Below, in pieces: positions 25,407 through 34,506 of a stretch of DNA of 64,000 nucleotides; the first letter of the stretch is position 1, and every line of letters begins with the position of its first letter. Under the pieces are notes generated by a model. It was not told where the DNA came from, ran no database searches, and saw nothing but the letters and a program-made list of their open reading frames with translations. Origin of the DNA: JAGPUQ01 sp036961295. Lineage in GTDB: Bacteria; Pseudomonadota; Gammaproteobacteria; Pseudomonadales; Porticoccaceae. Where the stretch lies: positions 868,001 to 932,000 of the forward strand of contig JBALVX010000001.1 in assembly GCA_036961295.1 (NCBI GenBank), given 5' to 3'. Both the position numbers and the translations under genes were made by a program.

Positions 25407-26468
25407 ATGGATTCTAGCAGCCTCACTCTCACTCGCCCGGACGACTGGCACCTGCATTTGAGGGACGATGCGGCTTTGCAGCACACCGTGCCCAATGCCG
25501 CTCGGCAATTTGGCCGTGGCATTGTCATGCCCAACCTGGCGACCCCGGTGGCGACCACCGAACAGGCCCTCAGCTATCGAGAGCGCATCCTTGCCCAACG
25601 CCCGACGCAGAGCAGCTGGCAACCGCTGATGACCCTGTATCTCACCGACAATACCTCTGCCGCAGAACTTAAGACGGCTAAGGACAGTGGTCTAATCCAC
25701 GGCATCAAATATTATCCTGCTGGCGCGACCACCAACTCCGATGCCGGGGTGACGAAGCTAGAAGGCGTGTATCACTTACTGGAACAACTCCAAAGCCTGG
25801 GCCTGCCACTACTCGTGCACGGCGAAGTCACCGACAGCGACGTGGATATTTTTGATCGGGAAGCCGTGTTTATCGATCGGCATTTAGCCCCCCTGGCCAG
25901 GGCCTTCCCCGAGCTAGCCGTGGTCATGGAACATATCACCACCCGTGAGGGAGCGGATTTTGTGCGCGAGTCGCCCGCCCACATTGCCGCCACCATTACT
26001 CCCCAACACCTGCTCTACAATCGCAATCACTTATTAGTGGGCGGTATTCGCCCCCACTTGTACTGCCTGCCGATACTCAAGCGGGACATTCACCAGCAAG
26101 CCTTATTACAAGTTGCCACCAGCGGTAACCCCAGCTTTTTTCTCGGCACCGATTCAGCACCCCATCCGCGCAGCAGCAAGGAAAGCGCCTGCGGTTGCGC
26201 CGGTTGCTACAGCCATCACGCCGCTATGGAGCTCTATGCCGAGGCGTTTGAGCGCGAAGGCGCTCTCGATAAGCTAGAGGGCTTTGCCAGCCATCACGGT
26301 GCAGATTTCTACGGCTTGCCCTACAATGACAGCACCATCACCCTGGTGCGCGAAAGCTGGCAAGCGCCCCACAGCATCGCCTTTGGCGATACCGAACTCA
26401 GCCCCCTCGCCGCCGGTGACACCCTGCAATGGAAAATGCTCGAAGGCCAATCCCTCGAGACGCCTTAG
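25407..26468 (+). CDS. pyrC: Dihydroorotase
   Basis: Zinc amidohydrolase closing carbamoyl-aspartate to dihydroorotate in pyrimidine synthesis, 353 residues (class II, like E. coli PyrC). DDWHLHLRDD carries the first metal ligands, YYPAGATTNS contains the lysine expected to be carbamylated, HGE and MEHITTREGADFV carry further His ligands, and LGTDSAPH supplies the catalytic Asp. I chose the ATG at 25407 over 25350, since the extension has no family similarity. Confidence 0.95.
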   Translation: MDSSSLTLTRPDDWHLHLRDDAALQHTVPNAARQFGRGIVMPNLATPVATTEQALSYRERILAQRPTQSSWQPLMTLYLTDNTSAAELKTAKDSGLIHGIKYYPAGATTNSDAGVTKLEGVYHLLEQLQSLGLPLLVHGEVTDSDVDIFDREAVFIDRHLAPLARAFPELAVVMEHITTREGADFVRESPAHIAATITPQHLLYNRNHLLVGGIRPHLYCLPILKRDIHQQALLQVATSGNPSFFLGTDSAPHPRSSKESACGCAGCYSHHAAMELYAEAFEREGALDKLEGFASHHGADFYGLPYNDSTITLVRESWQAPHSIAFGDTELSPLAAGDTLQWKMLEGQSLETP

Positions 26469-26567
26469 CTAAAGGCCTAGAGATTCCCTAAAGATAGCCC
26501 GTAGAATCCAAGCTTATTATCCGGGCACAAACCCCACTTTTACTATCACCTGCATAAGGCCCACCCT

Positions 26568-27230
26568 GTGACTGACCATTTTGAAAACGAACTGGACGAA
26601 TTAAATATCGCCCACCGCTTCCGTGGTTTTTTGCCCGTCGTGGTCGATGTGGAAACCGGGGGCTTCGATCACAACCAGCATGCCCTGCTGGAAATTGCCG
26701 CGGTCACCCTGGTAATGAACGACGATGGCGAACTGGAACTGGGCGAAAGCGTATGTCACAACATCATCCCCGACCCCCGCCTGAAACTCGATCAGGCGGC
26801 CCTGGATTTTACCGGAATTAATCCCGACGACCCGGATCGTGTCGCCTTAACAGAAGCCGAAGGCATGAGAAGTGTGTTTCAGGTAATACGCCACGCGGTG
26901 AAACAACAACACTGCACCCGTGCGGTGATGGTTGCCCACAACGCCCATTTCGATTTGGGTTTTGTCAACGCGGCTGCGGAGCGCTGCGATATTAAGCGCA
27001 ATCCCTTCCACCCCTTCACCTGTTTTGATACCGCCACACTGGCGGGCCTGGCCTTTGGTCAAACTGTACTGGGCCGCGCCTGCAAAGCCGCGCAAATCCC
27101 CTACAGCAATAAAGAGGCCCACAGCGCGCTTTACGACACCCGCTGCACAGCGCAATTGTTTTGCAATATTGTTAACCGCTGGCGGGATCTGGGCGGCTGG
27201 CCCGGAGATAATTTAATTGCGCTGGAGTAA
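26568..27230 (+). CDS. rnt: Ribonuclease T
   Basis: DEDDh 3'-5' exoribonuclease trimming tRNA CCA ends and other stable RNAs, 220 residues. The catalytic acidic pair is in VVVDVETGGFD (Asp27, Glu29). VAHNAHFDLGFV provides the third acid, and EAHSALYDTRCTAQLF the catalytic His and last Asp. The start is a GTG. Downstream the gene converges with grxD. Confidence 0.95.
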   Translation: MTDHFENELDELNIAHRFRGFLPVVVDVETGGFDHNQHALLEIAAVTLVMNDDGELELGESVCHNIIPDPRLKLDQAALDFTGINPDDPDRVALTEAEGMRSVFQVIRHAVKQQHCTRAVMVAHNAHFDLGFVNAAAERCDIKRNPFHPFTCFDTATLAGLAFGQTVLGRACKAAQIPYSNKEAHSALYDTRCTAQLFCNIVNRWRDLGGWPGDNLIALE

Positions 27231-27333
27231 ACCGCTGACTTAACTTTGGCAAAAAGCTGGACAAAAAAATAGCTATTGCGGAAACACCACAATCGCTACA
27301 GCTTCAATAATTCACATTACATATCTAATATAG

Positions 27334-27362
27334 TCTATTGATATATAAGCAATACCAATAGA
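27334..27362. repeat. Inverted repeat between rnt and grxD
   Basis: TCTATTG (27334-27340) and CAATAGA (27356-27362) form a perfect 7-bp AT-rich stem with a 15-nt loop, between two convergent genes. It may help end transcription, though the stem is weak. Confidence 0.3.
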
Positions 27363-27377
27363 TTCAAGGCAGCATCT

Positions 27378-27743
27378 TTACTCCGCTGACGCGCCCTCTT
27401 CGGCGACCGCTGTGGTAACCAATTTCTTCAGCTCGCCGCTTTCGCCCATCTCGGTAATAATATCGCAGCCGCCCATTAACTCGCCTTTAATCCACAACTG
27501 GGGAAAGGTCGGCCAGTTGGCGTAGGCCGGTAAACTGGCGCGAATCTCCGGGTTAGACATAATGTCCACATAGGCGAAACGCTCGCCACAGGCCATCAGG
27601 GCTTGCACGGAACGCGCAGAAAACCCGCATTGCGGCTGATTGGGATCGCCCTTCATATAAAGGAGAATCGGATTGGTTTCGATTTGTTCGCGAATGGTAT
27701 CGATGATAGCCGTGTTGGCTGTGTCTGGTTGATTAGCGCTCAT
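27378..27743 (-). CDS. grxD: Monothiol glutaredoxin (Grx4 type)
   Basis: CGFS-type glutaredoxin that carries or delivers [2Fe-2S] clusters, 121 residues. The active site QCGFS has its single Cys at about residue 39. KGDPNQPQ before it and the glutathione-binding WPTFPQLWIKGELMGGCDII are standard. A GAGGTAAAG ribosome-binding site lies close upstream. The Ala/Glu-rich end is slightly longer than usual. Confidence 0.95.
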   Translation of the reverse strand: MSANQPDTANTAIIDTIREQIETNPILLYMKGDPNQPQCGFSARSVQALMACGERFAYVDIMSNPEIRASLPAYANWPTFPQLWIKGELMGGCDIITEMGESGELKKLVTTAVAEEGASAE

Positions 27744-28129
27744 GGCCCTTTACCTCACTGCAATAGCTGACTGAAACAGTCGGGTATATTACCTTGTTTA
27801 TCAATCGATGAAAAGAACCTACGGCCCATTACACCTCGTTTAAACGCCATATAACAGGCACAAGGTCATCTAAAGTGCCCTTACACATGCCACCACAAAA
27901 CCCTGGGGATTGCCATAGGGGCTAATTCGCTATAGCATGCCCGGCTTTCCTTGGGGTAGCTGTTGCTGCCCTTTTTTGATTGGGGCCAGCTTTGATTAGG
28001 GTAGGTAAACACTGCCCTTGGCAACCGTGACGGATTAAGGTCAAACACAGCTCCTGGTTGAAGCAAGCATTTAAACCGCCAAAACGTAATGAATATGAAC
28101 ATAAATAGGCAGGCAGCAGGAATTTCACC
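27744..28129. other. Intergenic region between divergent grxD and argD
   Basis: About 385 nt with no convincing gene. Near argD, AATGAATATGAACATAAA at 28088-28105 resembles one half of an enterobacterial ARG box (TGAATA) with a poor second half, so ArgR control of argD-argF is only a possibility. AGGA precedes the argD ATG. No RNA gene was recognised. Confidence 0.35.
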
Positions 28130-29305
28130 ATGCCCACAAACGCATTAATGAATACCTACGGCGAACGCGCCCTCACTTTAGTGCGCGGCGAAGGGGCCTA
28201 CGTTTGGGACAGCGAGGGTAAGCGCTACCTCGATGCCCTGGCGGGTATTGCGGTGTGCGGGCTTGGGCACGCCCATCCGGCGGTCACGGAAGCCGTGAGC
28301 GGCCAGGCCAGCTCGTTGGTGCACTGCTCCAACCTCTACAATATTCCCGCTCAGCAACAATTTGCCGACAAACTGCAAAGTGTGTCCGGCATGAGCAAGC
28401 TGTTCTTTGGCAACTCCGGTGCCGAAGCCAACGAAGCCGCCATTAAGCTGGCCAGACTTCACGGCCATAGCAAGGGTATTGAGGTACCCACCATTATTGT
28501 GATGGACAATGCCTTCCACGGTCGCACCCTTGCCACACTGACCGCCACCGGCAACCGCAAGGTTCACGCCGGCTTTGAGCCCCTGGTACGCGGTTTTACT
28601 CGCGCGCCCTTCAACGACATCGACGCCATCAAAACCATCGCCTCGAACAACCCCAATATCGCTGCGATTCTGGTGGAGCCGATTCAGGGCGAAGGCGGTA
28701 TTCAGATACCGGATGCGGATTACCTACAAAACCTCCGCGCCCTGTGTGACGAGCACGACTGGCTGTTAATGCTCGACGAAATTCAAACTGGTAATGGCCG
28801 CACCGGAGCGTTTTTTAATTACCAGCGCCACGGTGTAATGCCGGACGTCGCCACGCTGTCTAAAGGGCTGGGCAACGGCTTTCCCATTGGCGCGTGCTTT
28901 GTGCACGGCAAGGCCACGGATTTATTCCAGCCCGGTAATCACGGCTCCACCTTTGGCGGCAATCCGGTGGCCTGCGCAGCGGGACTCGCCACGGTGAACA
29001 CCATTGTCGAACAAGATTTATCCGGCGCCGCAGCGCGCCTTGGCAAACAGCTCTTACAACAATTTAGCGATGAACTCGGTGACTGCGACCATGTTGTCGA
29101 CATTCGCGGCCAGGGCTTAATGATAGGCCTGGAACTCAACACACCTTGCGCCGGATTAGTTGCCCAGGCCACCGAGCAGGGCTTGCTGATTAACGTCACC
29201 GCCGGAAACGTGGTGCGCCTATTGCCACCGCTGATCTTCAACGATGAACAGGCCCAGCAACTGGTCGCTATTTTATCGCCATTAATCCGCAACTTTGACA
29301 GTTGA
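28130..29305 (+). CDS. argD: Acetylornithine/succinyldiaminopimelate aminotransferase
   Basis: PLP-dependent class III aminotransferase of 391 residues acting in arginine and possibly lysine synthesis. FGNSGAEANEAAIKLAR binds cofactor phosphate, NAFHGRTLATL and LDEIQTGNGRTG are conserved, and the PLP lysine is in TLSKGLGNGFPIGA. It lies just upstream of argF on the same strand, supporting an arginine role over a catabolic AstC one. Confidence 0.94.
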   Translation: MPTNALMNTYGERALTLVRGEGAYVWDSEGKRYLDALAGIAVCGLGHAHPAVTEAVSGQASSLVHCSNLYNIPAQQQFADKLQSVSGMSKLFFGNSGAEANEAAIKLARLHGHSKGIEVPTIIVMDNAFHGRTLATLTATGNRKVHAGFEPLVRGFTRAPFNDIDAIKTIASNNPNIAAILVEPIQGEGGIQIPDADYLQNLRALCDEHDWLLMLDEIQTGNGRTGAFFNYQRHGVMPDVATLSKGLGNGFPIGACFVHGKATDLFQPGNHGSTFGGNPVACAAGLATVNTIVEQDLSGAAARLGKQLLQQFSDELGDCDHVVDIRGQGLMIGLELNTPCAGLVAQATEQGLLINVTAGNVVRLLPPLIFNDEQAQQLVAILSPLIRNFDS

Positions 29306-29319
29306 TCGAGGAGCAAACC

Positions 29320-30249
29320 TTGACCACTAACACTAACAACAGCCAGCCACGTCACCTGCTGACACTAAACGATCTGACTCGTGACGAGCTGGAAGGCATT
29401 ATCGCCCGCGCCATAAAACTCAAGGCCGCCCGCAATCAGGGTAGCGAAAACGCCTTGTTAAACGGCAAAGTACTGGGAATGATTTTCGAAAAATCGTCGA
29501 CCCGAACCCGTGTGTCTTTCGAGGCCGGGATGGCGCAACTGGGCGGCAACGCTCTGTTTTTGTCGCCCAGCGATACCCAACTGGGTCGTGGAGAGCCTAT
29601 CGAAGATAGCGCTCGAGTGATTTCCCGCATGGTGGACATCATTATGATCCGCACCTTCGAACACGAAAAACTGGAAGCCTTTGCGCGTTATTCACAGGTG
29701 CCGGTAATCAACGCCCTCACCGATGATTTCCACCCCTGCCAACTGCTGGCCGACATTCAAACTTTTGTGGAACATCGCGGCGAACTAAGCGGTAAGACTG
29801 TCGCCTGGATCGGCGATGGCAACAATATGTGTCAGTCGTATATTAACGCCGCCGCCCTGTTGGATTTCAAACTCAATATCGCTTGCCCTAAAGGTTATGA
29901 ACCCGACGCCGAACTCGTTGCCGCCAATAAGGCTCGCGTTACGATTACCCACAGCCCCGCCGAAGCCGTAACGGGAGCGCATCTGGTGGTGACCGACACC
30001 TGGGCATCCATGGGCCAGGAAGAAGAAAAACAACAACGCGAACAGGCCTTCTCAGGTTTTCAGGTCAATCACGCGCTGCTCGCCAACGCAGCCGATGACG
30101 TATTGTTTATGCATTGCCTACCCGCTTACCGAGAGCTAGAAGTCAGCGCGGACTTGCTGGAAGATCCACGTTACTCCGTGGTTTGGGACGAGGCTGAAAA
30201 CCGTCTCCACGCGCAAAAAGCTTTGATACTGTTTTTGCTGGGGTATTAG
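29320..30249 (+). CDS. argF: Ornithine carbamoyltransferase
   Basis: Forms citrulline from ornithine and carbamoyl phosphate. The protein has about 309 residues from the chosen start. The carbamoyl-phosphate motif EKSSTRTRVSFE, FHPCQLLAD and the ornithine-side FMHCLP are all present. The likely start is TTG at 29320, since GAGGAG lies 5-10 nt upstream; another TTG at 29302 overlaps the argD stop and lacks such a site. Follows argD in an apparent operon. Confidence 0.94.
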   Translation: MTTNTNNSQPRHLLTLNDLTRDELEGIIARAIKLKAARNQGSENALLNGKVLGMIFEKSSTRTRVSFEAGMAQLGGNALFLSPSDTQLGRGEPIEDSARVISRMVDIIMIRTFEHEKLEAFARYSQVPVINALTDDFHPCQLLADIQTFVEHRGELSGKTVAWIGDGNNMCQSYINAAALLDFKLNIACPKGYEPDAELVAANKARVTITHSPAEAVTGAHLVVTDTWASMGQEEEKQQREQAFSGFQVNHALLANAADDVLFMHCLPAYRELEVSADLLEDPRYSVVWDEAENRLHAQKALILFLLGY

Positions 30250-30306
30250 CGCCGATAACGGCCTTACCACTAGTCGACTTTTTTATAACAAATATTTTTC
30301 TGAAGT

Positions 30307-30332
30307 TACCGGCAAAAAAACGCGGTATTTTT
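30307..30332 (+). terminator. Weak possible terminator after argF
   Basis: A TACCG / CGGTA stem (30307-30311, 30323-30327) is followed by TTTTTA. The stem is only 5 bp, so this is tentative. It lies between convergent argF and fbiC. Confidence 0.3.
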
Positions 30333-30342
30333 ATACCTAAGC

Positions 30343-32688
30343 TCAGGCAGAGGCAATCAAGCGAGAACTTGCTTCACCGTATAAAGTCGTACGCTGATAA
30401 GCCTGCCGCCCGGCAGAGCGAATTAAATCTTCCATCATCGCCGGTTTCATTTCCTGTCCGTGCTTAGCGCCAGCGGCGCGCGAAATACTTTCGTTCATCA
30501 AAGTGCCACCGACATCATTGACCCCGGCTTGTAGACAAGCGCGCACGCCCTCCTCGCCCATCTTCACCCAGGACACCTGGATATTAGTCAGCACCGGATG
30601 AAACACCAGACGCGCAATGGCGTGCATCAATACGGCTTCGCGGAAAGTGGGCCCCCGACGCGCCATACCACGGCGATAAATGGGCGCTTCCATATGCACA
30701 AAGGGCAAGGGTACAAATTCAGTAATGCCACCGGTGCGCTCCTGTAAATCCCGAATGTGTAATAAATGCCTGGCCCAGTGTTGCGGCTTTTCCATATGAC
30801 CAAACATAATCGTTGATGTGGTGCGCAAACCTTGATTGTGAGCGCTCTCAATCACCTCAAGCCACTCGCGGGTATTGACCTTGTCGCGACAAATAACCGC
30901 GCGCACTTCGTCATCGAGAATTTCTGCGGCAGTACCGGGTAAACTCGCCAGGCCCACATCTTTAAGCTGTGCCAGATAATCACTGACCGACAAACCTAGC
31001 GTCATCGCACCCTGACTAATTTCCAGCGGTGAAAACGCATGAATATGAATCTCCGGCACCGCAGCTTTAACGGCGCGGCAAATATTCAGATAGGTGTCGC
31101 CGGTATAATCGGGATGAATGCCGCCCTGCATACAGACTTCCGTCGCACCGCGCTGCCAGGCTTCGCGAGTCCGCTCGGCAACTTCGTCCAAACCTAAGAC
31201 ATAGGGTTTGCCGCGTAAGTCTTCGTCGGTTTTGCCTTTTGAAAACGCACAAAAGGTACAGGCATGCTTACATAAATTAGTGTAATTAATATTGCGATTG
31301 ACCACATATCCAACTCTGTCGCCGCACACCTGCTTGCGCAGCTCATCGGCGGCTTTACAAATTTCCGTAAACTCTCCACCGCGAGCACGGAACAGTGTCG
31401 CGATTTCCTCTTCGCAAAGTCGCTCGCCACGCAGCGCTCGCGCAATACTAACTTTTATCGCCGAACCGGCGACAGGTGGTGCGCTCTGCCAACCGCCCGT
31501 ATCGCTTGGCCATATTGGTGCACTACCGATACCCGGACTCCAGTCGTCGCAACGCGCCAGACCATCGCTGTCCATTGCCCGCCGTACGGATTTTGCCATT
31601 GTCGGTGTTTGCCAGGCACTCACGTCTTTGGTGTAAGCCGGATAGACCGCGAGGCGTTCGACCAGTAACTTACCGGCGTCAGCGGTATAGCGCGCCAGTT
31701 GTTCCAGCTCGGGCCAGGGTTTTTCCGGATTAACAAAATCCGGGGTGACCGGAGACACTCCGCCCCAATCGTTAATACCCGCTGCAATTAACTGCGCCAG
31801 CACGCCTTCGTTAAGATTAGGCGGCGTCTGGATATTCATTTCCTCACCAAAAATAATCCGGGTCGCGGCGATGGTCCAAAGTAGTTCTTCCAACGGCAGA
31901 TCCGGCGTATCCGCCATCAAAGTGCCCTGCTTGGCGCAAAAGTTTTGTACGATAATTTCCTGGATATGTCCGTAACGCTGGTGTAGTTCTCGCAGCGCTA
32001 ACAGCGCTTCTAAGCGCTCTCGCCGGGTTTCGCCAATACCAATCAAAATACCGGTAGTAAAGGGAATCGCTAATTTGCCCGCGTCTTCAATACAGGCTAG
32101 CCGCAATGCCGGTTTTTTATCGGGAGAACCATAGTGCGGGCCGCCCTTAGCGCATAAACGATCCGAGGAGCTTTCCAGCATAATGCCCTGGGATACGGAT
32201 ACCTCCCGCGCGGCCTGTAGTTCTTCGCTGGTCATCACGCCGGGGTTTAGGTGAGGCAGTAATCCTGTTTCTTCGTGTACTAGTTTTGCCATCGCCATTA
32301 AATATTCATGGGTGCTGCGATAACCCAGTTCCGCCAAAGCCTGGCGAGCGCTTTCATAACGTAGCTCAGGCTTATCGCCCAAGGTAAACAAGGCTTCCCG
32401 ACATCCGGCTTGCGCACCTGCCCGCGCAACTGCGAGGACGTCTTCGGGCGTCATATAAAGTTTTTCGAGCCGGCTGGGGGTTTGCGCAAAGGTGCAGTAA
32501 TGACACACGTCCCGACACAATTGAGTGAGAGGAATAAATACTTTACGGGAGTAAGAAATTAACTGCCCGTGGCCCGCATTGCGAAGGGCGGCGGCAGTTG
32601 ATAATAATTCGTCGGTACTCTGCTGCTCTAAAGCCAGGGCTTCCGAGACAGAAATCGACAACTGCGTCGGTGTGAATGGGCTATTCAT
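30343..32688 (-). CDS. fbiC: Fused FO synthase (CofG-CofH, FbiC type)
   Basis: Makes FO, the deazaflavin core of coenzyme F420, from the riboflavin-pathway intermediate and tyrosine. In 781 residues two radical-SAM modules are fused. The N-terminal CofG half has CRDVCHYC (near 58-65), and the C-terminal CofH half has CKHACTFC (near 470). Each is a C-x3-C-x2-C cluster motif. NLNEGVLAQLIAAGINDWGG and GGTLMNESISRAAGAKHGQ are family hallmarks. The fused form is typical of actinobacteria. It overlaps cofC by ATGA (32685-32688) at the end of the F420 gene run. Confidence 0.95.
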   Translation of the reverse strand: MNSPFTPTQLSISVSEALALEQQSTDELLSTAAALRNAGHGQLISYSRKVFIPLTQLCRDVCHYCTFAQTPSRLEKLYMTPEDVLAVARAGAQAGCREALFTLGDKPELRYESARQALAELGYRSTHEYLMAMAKLVHEETGLLPHLNPGVMTSEELQAAREVSVSQGIMLESSSDRLCAKGGPHYGSPDKKPALRLACIEDAGKLAIPFTTGILIGIGETRRERLEALLALRELHQRYGHIQEIIVQNFCAKQGTLMADTPDLPLEELLWTIAATRIIFGEEMNIQTPPNLNEGVLAQLIAAGINDWGGVSPVTPDFVNPEKPWPELEQLARYTADAGKLLVERLAVYPAYTKDVSAWQTPTMAKSVRRAMDSDGLARCDDWSPGIGSAPIWPSDTGGWQSAPPVAGSAIKVSIARALRGERLCEEEIATLFRARGGEFTEICKAADELRKQVCGDRVGYVVNRNINYTNLCKHACTFCAFSKGKTDEDLRGKPYVLGLDEVAERTREAWQRGATEVCMQGGIHPDYTGDTYLNICRAVKAAVPEIHIHAFSPLEISQGAMTLGLSVSDYLAQLKDVGLASLPGTAAEILDDEVRAVICRDKVNTREWLEVIESAHNQGLRTTSTIMFGHMEKPQHWARHLLHIRDLQERTGGITEFVPLPFVHMEAPIYRRGMARRGPTFREAVLMHAIARLVFHPVLTNIQVSWVKMGEEGVRACLQAGVNDVGGTLMNESISRAAGAKHGQEMKPAMMEDLIRSAGRQAYQRTTLYGEASSRLIASA

Positions 32689-33419
32689 ACCACCTGCCCC
32701 GCTAGCAGTGTTGTTTGTTGCGGGAGACCTGAAGCCTTTTCAAAGCGAGCAAAGACATTAATTTTCTCCAAATAGTGCTGGGTTTTAGTTTCAGTTTTAG
32801 TTTTGCTTTTCGAGATAGCTAACAAACTCAACAAGTCATCCGGTCTATCGATATCCAGGGCCATTTCTGTATTTTGTACAACTTGCACATTAATTCCAGA
32901 ATCTTTTGCCGATTCTAAAAACCGGCGGCAACTGTCTTCGCCAAACACCGGAACCAAAGCATCGGGAGGACTTAATATTAGTGCATTAGTACCGCCATCG
33001 GCTTCGGCAGCAACCAAACTTATTCGTAAATTACCGCTAGTTTTACTGTGTTGTTGAACCCTGTGTTGCTGAATAAAGCGATCGATACCGGCACTTGTAA
33101 CCAGCGGAACATCAGCATGTAAAATTAATAATTCTTGTGCGCCCTGCGCCATCAACTGCGCCGCTGCCTCTTGCAGTGCGCCATTTAAATTCCCGGCAGT
33201 ATCTGCAATAAGTTGAGCGCCATACGTCCTGGCAATAGCGTCAACCTGGCTATCGCTACTAACGATAAACACCTCAGTAACTTCCTTCGCAGAACCTGTA
33301 GCGGCGAGTATATCTTCCAGCATATAGCGCGCCAGACACTCCCGCTCTTCACTATTGAGAATAGCGGACAAGCGCGCTTTCGCCGCCGTCAGAGACTTTA
33401 CCGGAATGACTACTTGCAT
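32685..33419 (-). CDS. cofC: Phospholactate (or related) guanylyltransferase CofC
   Basis: Activates a three-carbon phosphoacid with GTP for F420 side-chain synthesis, 244 residues. The nucleotidyltransferase fold is shown by IPVKSLTAAKARL near the N-terminus, HADVPLV, EADGGTNALILSP and ALDIDRPDDLLSLL. Whether the acid is 2-phospholactate, phosphoenolpyruvate or 3-phosphoglycerate cannot be read from the sequence. The C-terminal 45 residues extend past the usual domain end and include a KSKTKTETKT low-complexity stretch. Overlaps fbiC. Confidence 0.9.
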   Translation of the reverse strand: MQVVIPVKSLTAAKARLSAILNSEERECLARYMLEDILAATGSAKEVTEVFIVSSDSQVDAIARTYGAQLIADTAGNLNGALQEAAAQLMAQGAQELLILHADVPLVTSAGIDRFIQQHRVQQHSKTSGNLRISLVAAEADGGTNALILSPPDALVPVFGEDSCRRFLESAKDSGINVQVVQNTEMALDIDRPDDLLSLLAISKSKTKTETKTQHYLEKINVFARFEKASGLPQQTTLLAGQVV

Positions 33420-33475
33420 CGCACTACCCGCATTGTCTTTCCCTATGGCCCTTATCCAGCTTCATGATGAAAGAT

Positions 33476-33505
33476 TTTATAAAAACAAAATTCTATATAA
33501 ATCAA
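33476..33505 (-). promoter_or_regulatory. Putative sigma-70 promoter for cofC-fbiC
   Basis: On the minus strand TTGATT (33505-33500) and TATAAA (33481-33476) are 18 nt apart in a very AT-rich 115-nt gap between cofD and cofC. The cofC ATG is about 57 nt after the -10. It would give cofC-fbiC their own transcription start inside the cluster. Confidence 0.45.
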
Positions 33506-33534
33506 TATATTAAAAATATAAATTAAAGCTATTT

Positions 33535-34506
33535 CTATTTTATATGGTTTAGAATTTTGGCAATATCCACCACCCGCGCGGCCAGGGCAAGCTTATCCTC
33601 GTCACGGCGCATCACCGTTGCCGCCAGCTCTACATGGGGAACACAGTTGGCGATAGCCTCGCTCTCACTAGCGTCGCCTTGATCAATCACCAGACAATCA
33701 AGGACGTCACTGTAGTGGGCGGCTATACTTTGGGAGCCCACTTCTACGCCCAGTTCCTTCATAATTTTTGCCGTCGGCCCCTTAAGCGCCTGCCCACCTA
33801 CTATAGGTGAAACTGCAATCACCGGCACCTTTGTTTTCGCCAGGCTTTCGCGCACACCAGGCAAACTTAGCAAGGGATCAACACTGAGGTAAGGGTTAGA
33901 AGGACAAATAACAATGGCCGTTAAACCAGCCTCCTCTGCGCCTTGAATTGCATCCAGTAAAGCCGGGTTAGCCTTGGTTTTCTCGCCGCCATACTCCAAC
34001 GACCTGAGCACCGGCTCGCAGCGTTCCCGCACGAAGTAATGTTGAAACGGCAAAACACCTTCTGTGGTGTGGACCAGGGTAGGAGCAGGTTCATCGCACA
34101 TGGGAATTATTTGCGCATGTATACCCAGGCGCTCGGCAAAATGTTGGCTAACCTGGCTGAGGGTCCAACCAGACTTCAACAAGCGCGTGCGCTCCAGATG
34201 AATCGCTAAATCCTTATCACCCAAATAAAACCAGTCTTCACCACCCAATTGCCGAAGCGCTTCCATGCAATGAGCACTTTCGTCGGCCCGCCCCCAACCG
34301 GTTTCCGTATTCACAATACCGGCTAGGGTATAGGTGACGGTATCGAGGTCGGGACAAATCGTGAGGCCAAGATGTTCAAAATCATCGCCGGTATTTACCG
34401 TAATTAACAGCTCGTCTAATAATTTGGTTTTAAGCAAACTTTCGAAACCAAATGCTAACTTGGCTCCGCCGACACCACCGCATAAGGCGAGTATGCGGGT
34501 ACTCAT
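33535..34506 (-). CDS. cofD: 2-phospho-L-lactate transferase CofD
   Basis: Transfers the activated phosphoacid to FO, giving F420-0 or its dehydro form. It has 323 residues, the usual length. LCGGVGGAKLAFGFE at the N-terminus, NTGDDFEHLGLTICPDLDTVTYTLAG, FYLGDKDLAIHLERT and CPSNPYLSVDPLLSLPG are characteristic. It overlaps cofE by ATGA (34503-34506), so the two are probably translated together. Confidence 0.95.
   Translation of the reverse strand: MSTRILALCGGVGGAKLAFGFESLLKTKLLDELLITVNTGDDFEHLGLTICPDLDTVTYTLAGIVNTETGWGRADESAHCMEALRQLGGEDWFYLGDKDLAIHLERTRLLKSGWTLSQVSQHFAERLGIHAQIIPMCDEPAPTLVHTTEGVLPFQHYFVRERCEPVLRSLEYGGEKTKANPALLDAIQGAEEAGLTAIVICPSNPYLSVDPLLSLPGVRESLAKTKVPVIAVSPIVGGQALKGPTAKIMKELGVEVGSQSIAAHYSDVLDCLVIDQGDASESEAIANCVPHVELAATVMRRDEDKLALAARVVDIAKILNHIK

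Noticed and set aside
28088..28105. Firm ARG box upstream of argD
   Set aside because: Only the left half resembles the consensus, so it is mentioned in the gap entry but not called as an operator.
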